This document shows positions 1 through 9,738 of a stretch of DNA of 64,000 nucleotides, in pieces. Below the pieces are notes generated by a model that did not search any database, was not told the origin of the DNA, and was given only the letters and a program-made list of their open reading frames with translations. A program made the position numbers and the translations under genes. The stretch spans positions 930,001 to 994,000 of the forward strand of contig NZ_CP093342.1 of assembly GCF_022637555.1 (NCBI RefSeq), in the 5' to 3' direction. Each line of letters begins with the position of its first letter. The first letter of the stretch is position 1. Source of the stretch: Microbacterium sp. H1-D42 (GTDB lineage Bacteria; Actinomycetota; Actinomycetes; Actinomycetales; Microbacteriaceae).

Positions 1-1
1 G

Positions 2-865
2 CTCGTCGAGCGCACCGGGTTGGATGCCGGAGAAGCGGATGCCTGGGATCGCGCCGCCGAGGCGATCCACATCCCGTACAGCGAGAGTCTGGGCATCCAC
101 CCGCAGGACGCGTTCTTCCTGGAGCGCGAGGTGTGGGACCTGGAGGGCACGCCGGCCGAGATGCGGCCGCTGCTGCTGCACTACCACCCGCTGGTGATCT
201 ACCGCTTCCAGGTGCTCAAGCAGGCGGATGTCGTGCTGGCGCTGTTCCTGCAGGGCAACCACTTCACGGCCGAGGAGAAACTGGCCGACTTCGACTACTA
301 CGATCCGCTGACCACCGGCGACTCCACGCTGTCCGCGGTCGTGCAGTCGATCATGGCGGCCGAGGTCGGGTATCAGGATCTCGCCCGCGAGTACTTCGAG
401 CATGCGCTGTTCGTCGACCTCGGCGACCTGCACCACAACGCCTCGGATGGCGTGCACGTGGCATCCGCCGGCGGTGTCTGGACCGCTCTCGTCAGCGGCT
501 TCGGCGGCATGCGCGACCACGGAGGGGAGCTGAGCTTCGATCCGCGGCTGCCGTCGGACTGGCCCGAGTTGTCGTTCCCCCTGCAGTGGTGGGGATCGGA
601 TCTGCTGGTCACGGTCACGCGCGATTCGCTGCGGGTGGATGTGCGCTCCGGCGATCCGGTGGAGTTCACCGTCCGGGGGCGCGCTGCTCGCGCTGCTGTG
701 GGGGAGCCCACGGTGGTCGCGCTCGCGGGCCAGGGTCCGGTTCGGCCGGGACGGCCGACGCTGCGCCAGATCGAGGACGCCCGCCGCGATGACGGCACCC
801 GCCTGTCGGCGTCGGTGCCGGTGACCACCACGTCGATCCCGATCCTGGCGGAGTACGAGGACTGA
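2..865 (+). CDS. Glycoside hydrolase family 65 protein (phosphorylase type), C-terminal part
   Basis: This is the C-terminal end of a GH65-family enzyme; the frame is open to the first base, so the gene starts outside the window. GH65 members are mostly disaccharide phosphorylases (maltose, trehalose, kojibiose). The visible part has the end of the (alpha/alpha)6 barrel with conserved-looking segments such as HYHPLVIYRFQVLKQADVV and GDSTLSAVVQSIMAAEVGY, followed by HNASDGVHVASAGGVW and a C-terminal beta-sandwich (from about FDPRLPSDW). The substrate cannot be told from this fragment. Two strong hairpins follow the stop. Family assignment is solid; specificity is unknown. Confidence 0.85.
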   Translation, partial: LVERTGLDAGEADAWDRAAEAIHIPYSESLGIHPQDAFFLEREVWDLEGTPAEMRPLLLHYHPLVIYRFQVLKQADVVLALFLQGNHFTAEEKLADFDYYDPLTTGDSTLSAVVQSIMAAEVGYQDLAREYFEHALFVDLGDLHHNASDGVHVASAGGVWTALVSGFGGMRDHGGELSFDPRLPSDWPELSFPLQWWGSDLLVTVTRDSLRVDVRSGDPVEFTVRGRAARAAVGEPTVVALAGQGPVRPGRPTLRQIEDARRDDGTRLSASVPVTTTSIPILAEYED

Positions 866-877
866 TCCCCACGCCCA

Positions 878-929
878 CTCCGGACAGCGCTGGCGCGCTG
901 TCCGGAGCCTCGGGGCGCGGGGCCCCGAG
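878..929 (+). terminator. Tandem hairpins after the GH65 gene
   Basis: A perfect 13-bp stem with a 4-nt loop (CTCCGGACAGCGC at 878-890, complement at 895-907) is followed at once by a perfect 8-bp stem (909-916 with 922-929). There is no T run, as is common for high-GC terminators. They lie between the GH65 stop and the dnaX promoter. Confidence 0.7.
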
Positions 930-1006
930 CATGGGCATCCACGCGCGTGGTGTGGAGGGCATGTGGGCTGTAGGGACCGCGCAAGGAGAATGTCTGCGCC
1001 ACGCCG

Positions 1007-1018
1007 TAGGCTGGTCTG
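1007..1018 (+). promoter_or_regulatory. Probable leaderless promoter (-10) of dnaX
   Basis: TAGGCT at 1007-1012 is a good actinobacterial -10 hexamer and ends 6 nt before the GTG start, with no Shine-Dalgarno sequence. Transcription would start at or next to the start codon. The stretch TAGRCTGGTCTGGTGAC is shared, apart from the R position, with the mqo start at 11631. Confidence 0.6.
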
Positions 1019-3664
1019 GTGACGACAGCCCTCTACCGCCGCTACCGGCCCGAGTCCTTCGCGGAGATGATCGGGCAGTCGCAGGTGACCGATCCGCTCA
1101 TGACCGCCCTGCGCGGTGACCGCGTCGGCCATGCCTACCTGTTCTCCGGTCCTCGCGGATGTGGAAAGACCACGTCAGCACGTATTCTCGCGCGCTGCCT
1201 GAACTGCGCAGAGGGACCGACCGACACCCCGTGCGGCGTCTGCCCGAGCTGCGTCGAGCTGTCGCGAGCCGGCGGCGGATCGCTGGACGTCGTCGAGATC
1301 GACGCAGCCAGCCACAACGGCGTCGACGACGCCCGTGACCTGCGCGAGCGGGCGACGTACGCGCCGATCCGCGACCGGTTCAAGATCTTCATCCTCGATG
1401 AGGCGCACATGGTCACCCCGCAGGGCTTCAACGCCCTGCTGAAGCTCGTGGAAGAACCGCCGGCGCACGTGAAGTTCATCTTCGCGACCACCGAGCCCGA
1501 GAAGGTGCTCGGCACGATCCGCTCGCGAACGCATCACTATCCGTTCCGCCTGGTGCCGCCGGCGGCGATGCTCGAATACGTCGAGAAGCTCTGCACCGAA
1601 GAGGGTGTGCAGGTCGCAGAGGGTGTGCTGCCACTCGTGGTGCGCGCCGGCGGAGGCTCGCCCCGCGACACCCTGTCGCTGCTGGACCAGCTGATCGCCG
1701 GCTCAGACGAGGGCAACGTGACCTACGAGCGCGCGGTCGCACTGCTCGGCTACACGCACGCCGCCCTGCTGGACGACATCGTCGACGCACTCGCCGCTGG
1801 CGACGCCGCAGCGGCTTTCCCCGCCGTCGACCGCGTGGTGCAGACCGGCCAGGATCCCCGCCGCTTCGTCGACGACCTGCTCGAACGCCTGCGCGACCTG
1901 ATCGTGATCGACGCCGTCGGCGACGGCGCGTCGGCCGTGCTCCGCGGCATTCCCGCGGACGAGATGCAGCGTATGCAGACGCAGGCGCGCGCCTTCGGCT
2001 CCGCGCGCCTCTCCCGCACGGCAGACCTCGTCAGCCAGGCGCTCGATGACATGAGCGGTGCGACCTCGCCCCGTCTGCACCTCGAGCTGATGGTCGCGCG
2101 CGTGCTTGCGGGTGCGCCGTCGGATGCTGGCGCGCCGCACGATTCGGTCGGCATGGGGCAGCGGGCGGTGGCACCAGTGGCCTCCGCTCCGACGACCCCG
2201 GCTGCTTCTTCCGCTGCGGCTCCGGTCACGGCTCCCGTGTCTTCCGCGGCTCCGCCGGCTGCCCCTTCGCCTGCCCCTGCCGCCCAGGTTGCTTCGGCTG
2301 ACACGGACGCGTCGCCCACGTCGGCGGGCGGTTCGAGTGCTGCCTCGGCTGGTGGCGAAGCCGGCAGTGGCACCGAGCCGGTCGACTCGGACGCGACAGC
2401 ATCTGACTCTTCCGGCTCCGCTGCTGCACCGGCTGCACCTGCCGCGCCGGTGACGAAGGCGAGCGATCCTGTCGTGCCCGCCGCTCCCGAGAGTGCGCCG
2501 GCACCATCGGGTCCGGTCACGTTCGAACGGGTCACGGCAGCGTGGTCTGCCGTGCTGAAGCGACTCGAAGGCATGAGTCGCACGTCCTGGCTGATGGTCA
2601 CTGGCATCCAGCCGCTCGCTTTCGACGGCGACACCGAGGTGCTCACGCTCGGCTTCTCCAGTCCGAGCGATGTCTCGCGGTTCAAGGGCACGACCCCGGG
2701 CAGCGGCCCGTCCGACCACCTGCGGGCGGCGCTCGAGCAGGAGCTCGGCGTCACCGTGAAGTACCTGCCAGCGCCCCTGCCGCCGAGCGGCGGAACCGGC
2801 GGCTCGTCAGCGCCCACAGGTTCAGCGCCCACGGGCTCAGCCCCAAGCGGTTCGGCGGCAAGCCGCTCGGACGCAGTACCCTCGGCCGCTGCCTCTTCGG
2901 CTGCGGGCGCGTCTGGCAAGACCGCGCCCCGTCCGGCCGCGGGCGGCGATGACGCGCCGGCTGCGGGTTGGGCCAATCCGATGAGCGACCCTGAGCCGAT
3001 GAGTGACCCTGGGCCGATCGGGGGAGCGCAGCAGCGGCAGTCGCGGACCGGATCAGCAGCGGCGCCGGCCGCATCCGACGCATCGCGTGGTACCTCGCGT
3101 CCCGCATCCGCCACAGTCACGGAGTGGGCTGTCGCGCCGATCCCCACTGCCGCACCTATTCCCACTGGCGCGCCGGACGCCGCGCCGCAGCCGCAGTTCC
3201 CCGTGGACGAGGAGCCGGCAGAGGTCGAGGCTGCCGCCTCCGCACCGGTGCCGCCGGTCGACGGCGCAGTCGACTCTGTCGCCACTCCACCGCTGCCGGA
3301 CGACGAGCAGCCGCCATACGACGACTACCCGCCGTTCGACGATGAGCCGCCATACGATCCGATGTACGACGGGCCGCCGGCCGGCGAAGCGCGCCGGCCG
3401 CAGGCGTCCACCGTCGGTTCGGTCGCGCCGTCGGCGCCGGCGCCATCGGCCTCGGCATCGTCCGCACCAGCGACTTCGGCTCCGTCTGTCGCTCACAACA
3501 CGGCACCGGCATCCGTGCCCGCACGCCCCACCGCGGGCGCTGCCGCCGCACGCCGTCGTGGACCCGACGGCGTCGAACGCCGTGGCGAGGCCGTGATCCG
3601 CCAGGTGCTCGGGGCGAAGTTCCTTCGCGAAGAGCCCTACGAGCCCCCGACGAAGTTCAGCTGA
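1019..3664 (+). CDS. dnaX: DNA polymerase III subunit gamma/tau
   Basis: ATPase core of the replicative clamp loader, which links polymerase, helicase and sliding clamp. The N-terminus has the Walker A motif GPRGCGKT at about residues 44-51, a cysteine cluster near residues 60-80 that fits the clamp-loader zinc module, the Walker B-like DEAH and the sensor segment [11 protein letters not shown]. After about residue 370 comes a long Ala/Pro/Ser-rich disordered tail of the tau type with several low-complexity repeats (e.g. [15 protein letters not shown]). At 881 residues it is long, as in other actinobacteria. The GTG start is set by homology ([14 protein letters not shown]) and the leaderless promoter. 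Its stop overlaps the recR ATG by one base. Confidence 0.95.
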   Translation: MTTALYRRYRPESFAEMIGQSQVTDPLMTALRGDRVGHAYLFSGPRGCGKTTSARILARCLNCAEGPTDTPCGVCPSCVELSRAGGGSLDVVEIDAASHNGVDDARDLRERATYAPIRDRFKIFILDEAHMVTPQGFNALLKLVEEPPAHVKFIFATTEPEKVLGTIRSRTHHYPFRLVPPAAMLEYVEKLCTEEGVQVAEGVLPLVVRAGGGSPRDTLSLLDQLIAGSDEGNVTYERAVALLGYTHAALLDDIVDALAAGDAAAAFPAVDRVVQTGQDPRRFVDDLLERLRDLIVIDAVGDGASAVLRGIPADEMQRMQTQARAFGSARLSRTADLVSQALDDMSGATSPRLHLELMVARVLAGAPSDAGAPHDSVGMGQRAVAPVASAPTTPAASSAAAPVTAPVSSAAPPAAPSPAPAAQVASADTDASPTSAGGSSAASAGGEAGSGTEPVDSDATASDSSGSAAAPAAPAAPVTKASDPVVPAAPESAPAPSGPVTFERVTAAWSAVLKRLEGMSRTSWLMVTGIQPLAFDGDTEVLTLGFSSPSDVSRFKGTTPGSGPSDHLRAALEQELGVTVKYLPAPLPPSGGTGGSSAPTGSAPTGSAPSGSAASRSDAVPSAAASSAAGASGKTAPRPAAGGDDAPAAGWANPMSDPEPMSDPGPIGGAQQRQSRTGSAAAPAASDASRGTSRPASATVTEWAVAPIPTAAPIPTGAPDAAPQPQFPVDEEPAEVEAAASAPVPPVDGAVDSVATPPLPDDEQPPYDDYPPFDDEPPYDPMYDGPPAGEARRPQASTVGSVAPSAPAPSASASSAPATSAPSVAHNTAPASVPARPTAGAAAARRRGPDGVERRGEAVIRQVLGAKFLREEPYEPPTKFS

Positions 3665-4257
3665 TGTACGACGGCATCGTCCAAGAGCTGATCGACGAGT
3701 TCGGCCGGCTCCCCGGCATCGGACCGAAGTCCGCCCAGCGCATTACCTTCCACATTCTGCAGACGCCGTCGTTCGACGTGTCGCGGCTGGCCGAGCTGCT
3801 CACCGAGGTGCGTGCGCGGGTGCGATTCTGCGAGATCTGCGGCAACGTGTCCGAGCAGGACCGCTGCGCGATCTGTCGCGATCCGCGCCGCAACCCCGAG
3901 CTCATCTGCGTCGTCGAGGACGCCAAGGACGTCGCAGCCATCGAGCGCACCCGCGAGTTCCGCGGGCTCTATCACGTGCTCGGCGGCGCGATCAGCCCGA
4001 TCGCCGGCGTCGGCCCCGACGACCTGCGCATCACGCAGCTGATGGGCAGGCTCGCCGACGGCACCGTGCAGGAGGTCATCCTCGCCACCAACCCCAACCT
4101 CGAGGGCGAGGCCACCGCCAGCTACCTCAGCCGCCTGCTCACCAGCATGGAGATCACGGTGTCGCGACTCGCCTCGGGCCTGCCAGTCGGCGGCGACCTG
4201 GAGTACGCCGACGAGGTCACCCTGGGGCGCGCCTTCGAAGGTCGTCGCCGCCTGTGA
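3664..4257 (+). CDS. recR: Recombination mediator RecR
   Basis: RecR acts with RecF/RecO to load RecA at gaps. The 197-residue protein has the expected order: N-terminal helix-hairpin-helix ([15 protein letters not shown]), a four-cysteine zinc finger (CEICGN...CAICRD), and a Toprim domain starting at [14 protein letters not shown]. The length is typical of the family. The ATG overlaps the dnaX stop by one base, so the two are probably translationally coupled. The YbaB/EbfC gene that often lies between dnaX and recR is absent here. Confidence 0.95.
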   Translation: MYDGIVQELIDEFGRLPGIGPKSAQRITFHILQTPSFDVSRLAELLTEVRARVRFCEICGNVSEQDRCAICRDPRRNPELICVVEDAKDVAAIERTREFRGLYHVLGGAISPIAGVGPDDLRITQLMGRLADGTVQEVILATNPNLEGEATASYLSRLLTSMEITVSRLASGLPVGGDLEYADEVTLGRAFEGRRRL

Positions 4258-5180
4258 ACGCGGAGCATCCTGGCTTCACCCGGAAGGGCTGGATCCTGTT
4301 CGCCATCATGGCGTTCGTGTGGGGCATCACGTACCTGTTCATCAAAGAGGCCGTCGCGTCCTACACGCCGCCGGCGGTCGTCTCGGGGCGCACGCTGCTG
4401 GGCGCTCTCGTGCTGCTGCCGTTCGCGATCCGCTCCGGCGCGCTGAAGGCGGCGTGGAAGCACTGGCCGTGGGTGCTGGCATTCGGGCTCATCGAGATGG
4501 CGGGACCTTTCCTGCTGCTCAGCCACGCCGAGACGCAGCTGCCCTCAGGGCTGACCGGACTGCTCGTCGCGACCGTGCCGCTGTTCGCCGTGCTCATCGC
4601 CCTGCTGCGAGGTGACCGCTCGGCCCTCGCGCCCGTGCGCCTCGGCGGCCTGCTGCTGGGCTTCGCCGGCGTGGCCGTCGTCGTCGCCGGCCCGGGGCTG
4701 TTCCCACGCGACGGAGCCAGCGCGCTCGCGATCGGCGAGATCCTGCTCACGGCCCTGATGTACGCGATCGCGCCTTTCGTGATCGCCTACAAGCTCGCCG
4801 ACGTCCCCTCGATCGGCACGATCACGCTGGCCTTGATGGCGATCGGCCTCGGGTACCTGCCGGCTGCGCTGCTGACGCAGCACGAGGTGCCGACGGTGCG
4901 TTCGACCGTCTCGCTGGTGCTGCTCGGCGTGATCTGCACGGCCATCGCGTTCGTGGCGTTCTTCGCGCTCATTCGCGAGGTGGGACCGGTGCGCGCACCG
5001 CTGTTCACCTACGTGAACCCGATCGTCGCCCTGGTCCTCGGCACCGTGTTCCTCGCCGAGCCGGTGACGCCCGGTCTCGTGATCGGGCTGCCGATCGTCC
5101 TGATCGGATGCTGGTTCGCCGCCACCGGCGGCCGGCTGAAGCCGCGGGCGCCGAGCCCGCCGCCTGCGGCGGTTCCGTAG
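4254..5180 (+). CDS. EamA/DMT-family transporter
   Basis: A 308-residue integral membrane protein with about ten hydrophobic segments and two EamA repeats, each beginning with the typical pattern ([20 protein letters not shown]; second repeat from about [19 protein letters not shown]). EamA proteins are drug/metabolite transporters, often exporters of amino acids or other small molecules; the substrate cannot be predicted. The GTG start overlaps the recR stop in a GTGA junction, making it the last gene of the dnaX-recR transcript. The C-terminus is Pro/Arg-rich. Confidence 0.85.
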   Translation: MNAEHPGFTRKGWILFAIMAFVWGITYLFIKEAVASYTPPAVVSGRTLLGALVLLPFAIRSGALKAAWKHWPWVLAFGLIEMAGPFLLLSHAETQLPSGLTGLLVATVPLFAVLIALLRGDRSALAPVRLGGLLLGFAGVAVVVAGPGLFPRDGASALAIGEILLTALMYAIAPFVIAYKLADVPSIGTITLALMAIGLGYLPAALLTQHEVPTVRSTVSLVLLGVICTAIAFVAFFALIREVGPVRAPLFTYVNPIVALVLGTVFLAEPVTPGLVIGLPIVLIGCWFAATGGRLKPRAPSPPPAAVP

Positions 5181-5259
5181 CGCCGGCGCGCAGCATCCGA
5201 CACCGCGCGATCGCGCACTCGTCCCCGTCACATGCGCGAAGCGGTATGGATGCCCTCCG

Positions 5260-5299
5260 TAGAATGTTCGATGGGTGAATCCGCCCGCAGTCCCTGGGA
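5260..5299 (+). promoter_or_regulatory. Probable lysC promoter and short leader
   Basis: TAGAAT at 5260-5265 is a near-consensus -10 element. It would give an untranslated leader of roughly 35 nt before lysC. No clear -35 was found. Confidence 0.4.
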
Positions 5300-5305
5300 G
5301 TGAAC

Positions 5306-6592
5306 GTGGCCCTGATCGTGCAGAAGTACGGCGGCTCGTCCGTCGCCGACGCAGAGAGCATCAAGCGCGTCGCCAAGCGCGTCGTCGACACCCGTCGTGC
5401 CGGGCACGATGTGGTCGTCGCCGTGAGCGCGATGGGCGACACGACCGACGAGCTGCTCGAACTCGCCCACGAGGTCGCGCCGCTTCCTGCTCCGCGTGAG
5501 CTCGACATGCTGCTCTCCAGCGGTGAGCGCATCTCGATGGCGCTGCTGGCGATGGCGATCCACTCGATGGGATTCGAGGCTCGCTCGTTCACCGGCAGCC
5601 AGGCCGGAATGATCACCGACTCGCACCATGGCAAGGCGCGCATCGTCGACGTCACACCGGTGCGTCTGCGTGAGGCGCTCGATGAGGGCGCGATCGTGAT
5701 CGTCGCCGGCTTCCAGGGTTTCAACCGCGACACCCGCGACATCACCACGCTCGGCCGCGGCGGGTCCGACACGACCGCCGTCGCTCTTGCGGCGGCTCTC
5801 AAGGCCGATGTCTGCGAGATCTACAGCGACGTCGACGGCATCTACACCGCCGACCCGCGGGTGATCCCGCGCGCGCGGAAGCTCGACCAGATCTCCAGCG
5901 AGGAGATGCTCGAGCTGGCGGCCAACGGGGCGAAGGTGCTCTACATCCGCGCCGTCGAGTACGCACGCCGCCACGGCGTGCTGATCCACGCCCGGTCGAC
6001 GTTCTCGTCGGCTGAGGGCACCTACGTTCTGGGCGAGGGCATGACCGCCCCGCGTGCATCTGAGGGAGAAGCCATGGAAGAACCCATCGTCGCCGGTGTC
6101 GCCACCGACCTCACCCAGGCGAAGATCACCGTCGCCGGTGTGCCCGACGTGCCAGGCAAGGCCGCTGAGATCTTCAAGATCGTCTCCAAGTCCGGCGCCA
6201 ACGTCGACATGATCGTGCAGAACGTGTCGGCAGCATCCACCGGACGCACCGACATCTCCTTCACACTGCCCAAGGCCGACGCACCCGCTGCCCTGAAGGC
6301 GCTGGCCGCCGAGCAGAGCGAGGTCGGGTTCGAGAACCTGCTGCACGACGACCAGATCGGCAAGCTCTCGGTCGTCGGCGCCGGCATGCGCACGCATTCC
6401 GGCGTCTCGGCGATCCTCTTCGAGGCGCTCAGCGAGGGCGGCATCAACATCGAGATGATCTCCACGTCCGAGATCCGCATCTCGGTGGTGCTGCGCGGGG
6501 CCGACCTGGCCGAGGCCGCACGCACCGTGCACGCCGCCTACGGACTCGACAGCGAGATCGAAGCAGTCGTCCACGCCGGCACCGGTCGCTGA
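5306..6592 (+). CDS. lysC: Aspartate kinase (aspartokinase)
   Basis: Phosphorylates L-aspartate, the first step to lysine, threonine, methionine and diaminopimelate. The kinase domain begins with [16 protein letters not shown], contains the substrate region [20 protein letters not shown] and is followed by two ACT domains (from about residue 265), the site of feedback control. I prefer the GTG at 5306: GGGAG at 5296-5300 is correctly spaced for it, and it gives the family N-terminus [10 protein letters not shown]. An in-frame GTG at 5300 would sit in that Shine-Dalgarno sequence. An internal start for a separate beta polypeptide is listed separately. asd, normally next to lysC in actinobacteria, lies 3.9 kb downstream. 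Confidence 0.95.
   Translation: MALIVQKYGGSSVADAESIKRVAKRVVDTRRAGHDVVVAVSAMGDTTDELLELAHEVAPLPAPRELDMLLSSGERISMALLAMAIHSMGFEARSFTGSQAGMITDSHHGKARIVDVTPVRLREALDEGAIVIVAGFQGFNRDTRDITTLGRGGSDTTAVALAAALKADVCEIYSDVDGIYTADPRVIPRARKLDQISSEEMLELAANGAKVLYIRAVEYARRHGVLIHARSTFSSAEGTYVLGEGMTAPRASEGEAMEEPIVAGVATDLTQAKITVAGVPDVPGKAAEIFKIVSKSGANVDMIVQNVSAASTGRTDISFTLPKADAPAALKALAAEQSEVGFENLLHDDQIGKLSVVGAGMRTHSGVSAILFEALSEGGINIEMISTSEIRISVVLRGADLAEAARTVHAAYGLDSEIEAVVHAGTGR
6074..6592 (+). other. Internal in-frame start for an aspartokinase beta subunit
   Basis: Inside lysC, GGGAGAA at 6064-6070 precedes an in-frame ATG at 6074 by 3 nt (about 7 nt from the GGGAG core to the ATG). Translation would give a 172-residue polypeptide made of the two ACT domains. 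Overlapping alpha and beta products from one lysC gene are established in Bacillus and Corynebacterium; that it happens here is an inference from the site. Confidence 0.6.
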
Positions 6593-6597
6593 CCCCG

Positions 6598-6617
6598 CAT
6601 CCACCGTTTGGTGGATG
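6598..6617 (+). terminator. Hairpin after lysC
   Basis: CATCCACC at 6598-6605 and GGTGGATG at 6610-6617 form a perfect 8-bp stem with a GTTT loop, starting 6 nt after the lysC stop. Confidence 0.55.
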
Positions 6618-6686
6618 ATCGAGTCCACCCTGGTGCAGGTGCGGCGGTCGATGTGGTGACGAGGGGTGCGCCCGTAGCTTCGCAGT

Positions 6687-7619
6687 ATGACCGCATTGGA
6701 AGTACGGAATCTGCACAAGCGCTACGGCGATCACGTCGCCGTGGACGATGTCTCCTTCACTGTCGACGAGGGATAGATCTTCGGCATCATCGGACCCAAC
6801 GGCGCTGGCAAGACGACAACCGTCGAGAGCATCGCGGGCCTGCGCACCCCGGATTCGGGCTCGATCTCGGTACTGGGGTTCGACCCGATCAAGGACAGGT
6901 CCGAGGTGCGCGAGCGCCTCGGCGTGCAGCTGCAGGAGAGCAGCTTCCCCGACGCGATCAAGGTCGCCGAAGCGCTTGATCTGTACAGCTCGTTCTACCG
7001 GAATCCCGCCGACTGGCGTGAGCTCATGGACCTGCTCAGCCTCACCGAGAAGCGCAACACGCAGTACAAGGCGCTCTCCGGAGGTCAGAAGCAGCGGCTT
7101 TCGATCGCCCTCGCGCTGGTCGGCAACCCGCAGGTCGCGATTCTCGACGAGCTCACCACTGGACTCGACCCGCAGGCGCGGCGCGACACGTGGAGCCTCA
7201 TCGAGCGCGTGCGCGACACGGGCGTCACGATTCTGCTCGTCACGCATTTCATGGACGAGGCCGAACGGCTCAGCGACCGGATCGCCGTGATCAACGGCGG
7301 CCGGGTCGCCGCAGTGGACACGCCTGCCGGGCTGATCGCGCGGTCGAGCGCCGCGCAGCAGGTGCGGTTCAGATTGAGTGAGCCGCTGGAGCCGAGCACC
7401 CTCACCCAGCTCGCCGACGTCACAGGGGTCGAGGTCACAGCCGGTCGGTGGGTCGTCACCGGACGCGGGCAGCTGCTGAGCAGCGTCGCCGGCGCTCTCG
7501 CCAGGGCGCAGGTCGTCGCAGAGGATCTGCGGGTCGATCAGCGCAGCCTCGACGACGCCTTCGTGGCGTTCACCGGGCGCGCGCCTGAGTCCGATTCCTC
7601 CGAAGGGAAGGCAGACTGA
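6687..7619 (+). pseudogene. ABC transporter ATP-binding protein, interrupted by a TAG codon
   Basis: The frame encodes an ABC-2/CcmA-type ATPase: ALEVRNLHKRYGDHVAVDDV, Walker A GPNGAGKTT, signature LSGGQKQR, Walker B VAILDELTTGLDP and the H-loop VTHFMDEAERL. Codon 30 (6774-6776) is TAG where the family has GAG or a similar codon (EGEIFGIIGPNG), so the N-terminus is cut off before Walker A. The next usable start, GTG at 6906, lies after Walker A, so a re-initiated product could not bind ATP normally. The rest of the 311-codon frame is intact. TAGCTT at 6675-6680, 6 nt before the ATG, looks like a leaderless promoter. It is the first gene of an exporter/two-component operon. A base-call error cannot be excluded. 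Confidence 0.85.
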
Positions 7620-8383
7620 TGCGCGCGCTCGCGAAGATGGTCAAGATCGAGACCAGGCTCTTCCTGCGTGATTCCGCCACCGTCATCTTCGGTGTGCTGT
7701 TCCCCGCGGGGCTCCTGCTCGTGCTGGGCACGATTCCGGCGCTGCGGGAATCGACGCCGGAGAGCGGCAGTCTGCGATCCATCGACATCTGGGCGCCGAC
7801 CGCCCTGGTGTTCGGCATGGTGATGATCGCCGTGCAGCACGTGCCGTCGGTGATCGCGACGTATCGTGCACGCGGGATCCTGCGCAGACTGTCGACCACT
7901 CCCGCGCACCCGAGGACCGTTCTGCTCGCGCAGATGATCGTCGCCTTCGCGTCGGTGGTCATGTCTGCGGCACTCATGATCCTGCTCGGCTGGGCTGTGC
8001 TGGACATCGCGCCACCAGAGCAGCCGCTGCAGTTCATCGTCGCCTTCATCGTCGGCTACGCCGCCCTGCTCGGGATCGGTCTGATCTCTGCGGCCGTGGT
8101 GCGCACCACAAGCGCCGCGAATCAGATCGGCACTCTGCTGTTCGTCGCGCTGATGTTCTTCGGCGGAGCCTTCCTGCCGCGGGTCATCATGCCGGATGTG
8201 CTGCGAGTGGTCGGCGAGTTCATTCCGCCAGGGCTGCAGGCCCTGACGACCGCGTGGTCCGCCGAGGCGGGTGAGCTCACTGCGACCGCCGACGGGCTGT
8301 CGTTCTGGATGCAGATCGCCGTGATGGCGGTGATAGCCGTAACCACCAGCACGATCGCCGCTAAGCTCTTCCGCTGGGAGTAG
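7619..8383 (+). CDS. ABC-2 type transporter permease
   Basis: A 254-residue membrane protein with six hydrophobic segments and the ABC-2 pattern (FLRDSATVIFGVLFPAGLLLV; LSTTPAHPRTVLLAQMIV; NQIGTLLFVALMFFGGAFLP). It would form the membrane channel for the ATPase encoded just upstream, with which its ATG overlaps the stop by one base. Such pairs, with a NarL-type two-component system alongside, usually export drugs or peptides or handle cell-envelope stress. Because the partner ATPase is interrupted, this permease may have no function in this strain. Confidence 0.85.
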   Translation: MRALAKMVKIETRLFLRDSATVIFGVLFPAGLLLVLGTIPALRESTPESGSLRSIDIWAPTALVFGMVMIAVQHVPSVIATYRARGILRRLSTTPAHPRTVLLAQMIVAFASVVMSAALMILLGWAVLDIAPPEQPLQFIVAFIVGYAALLGIGLISAAVVRTTSAANQIGTLLFVALMFFGGAFLPRVIMPDVLRVVGEFIPPGLQALTTAWSAEAGELTATADGLSFWMQIAVMAVIAVTTSTIAAKLFRWE

Positions 8384-9738
8384 GTGTCGAAGATGCGGGA
8401 AGCCGGGATCGGTGAGCGTCCGTTCTTCGGGGCGTCCGAATCGGACATCGCGGAAGAGACCGCGATCGCGAACCGCTCCCGGCTGGCCTGGCGGAACGAA
8501 CAACTGCGGGTCTGGGATGTACTGCAGCTGGTCACGCCGTGGCTGCTGCTGACCACGGCGACCGTGATGTACTTCGTCTCGGCGCTTCCGGCCGAAGGTG
8601 AGGGCTTGTGGCCCGACGGCGCCGCCGTCCTGGGGCTGGTCGTCGTCTCGGCCCTGTGGGTGCTGTTCGGACACACGCTGCCGATGCGCAGAAGGACGCT
8701 CCGCCCGGTGCCGGCCGGCGTCTTCTTCGTCGGTCTGATGGCGCTGTGCGTCACCCTGATGACCTACTCCGACGTGTTCCTGGTCTTCACCGTGGCCGGG
8801 TTCTTCCACGCCTACCTGCTCAGGCCGTGGCTCCTGGGGATCCTCGGCGTCCTGACCACCTCGGTGGTCCTGAACGGCTCGGTGATGCACGTCTGGGGTG
8901 CGCCGACGCCGGACGTGCTTGCGGAGTTCCTGCTGATCGTCACCGTGCAGACGGCGGCGATCGGGGTGGGCATCGTCCTGACGGCGCGCACTGAACCCGA
9001 GGAGCGTCGGCGCGAGGAGCTCGTGGACAGGCTGGAGGCGGCACTGCATGAGAACGCAGGGCTCCATGCGCAGCTGGTCGCTCAGGCCCGTGAGTCGGGC
9101 GCGCAGGACGAGCGGCAGCGTCTCGCCGGCGAGATTCACGACACGCTGGCGCAGGGTCTGGCCGGGATCATCACGCAGCTCCAGGCTGCGGAGCGCTCCT
9201 CGAGCGTCGCGGGTCAGACCGAGGAGCACGTCGCCAGAGCGCTCCGCCTGGCGCGCAGCAGCCTGACCGAGGCGAGGCGAGGCGATCCGTGCAGGCGCTC
9301 GCTCCAGGGGAGCTCGGGCGAACGAACCTTCCCGACGCGCTGCGCACGCTGACCGAGAAGTGGTCGGAGGAGCACGGGATCCGCGCGCAGGTCGAGATCA
9401 CCGGCAGTCGAGAGCCGTTGAGTCCGGCCATCGAGGTCTCGCTCTTCCGCGTGACTCAGGAGTCGCTGACGAACGTCGCGAAGCACGCAGCGGCGACACG
9501 CGTCGGTGTCACGCTGTCGTACGCCGGCAACGAGGTGCTGCTGGACGTGCGGGATGACGGACGTGGATTCGTCACCGGTGTCGGCACCGGCTTCGGGCTG
9601 ACGAGCATGCGCCAGCGGATCAGAGGCATCGGCGGTCACATCGAGGTGCAGAGCGCACCGGGCGAGGGGACATCCGTCAGCGCGCGGGTTCCGGCCATCA
9701 CCGCGGGCGGCGGACGAGCACAGGGAGACTTCGACTGA
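8384..9738 (+). pseudogene. Sensor histidine kinase (HisKA_3 type), frameshifted
   Basis: Two overlapping frames together make one NarL-type sensor kinase. The first (8384-9352) has about five membrane segments and the phosphoacceptor region ERQRLAGEIHDTLAQGLAG (His box). The second (9289-9738) holds the end of the dimerisation region and the HATPase domain, with the N-box ESLTNVAKHA and G-boxes DDGRGF and GFGLTSMRQR. The break is at 9269-9283, where GAGGC occurs three times; removing one copy restores TEARRSVQALAPGEL exactly. A separate downstream fragment starting at GTG 9289 would lack the histidine. The GTG start follows the permease stop directly. Sequencing error in the repeat is possible. 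Confidence 0.85.
9269..9283 (+). repeat. GAGGC x3 tandem repeat that breaks the kinase frame
   Basis: Three head-to-tail copies of GAGGC at 9269-9273, 9274-9278 and 9279-9283. Two copies keep the kinase frame open and three shift it, so gain or loss of one unit by replication slippage would switch the gene off or on. Confidence 0.8.

Noticed and set aside
866..1018. SRP RNA gene upstream of dnaX
   Set aside because: The region holds two simple hairpins but lacks the conserved SRP loop (GGAAGCAG-type) sequence.
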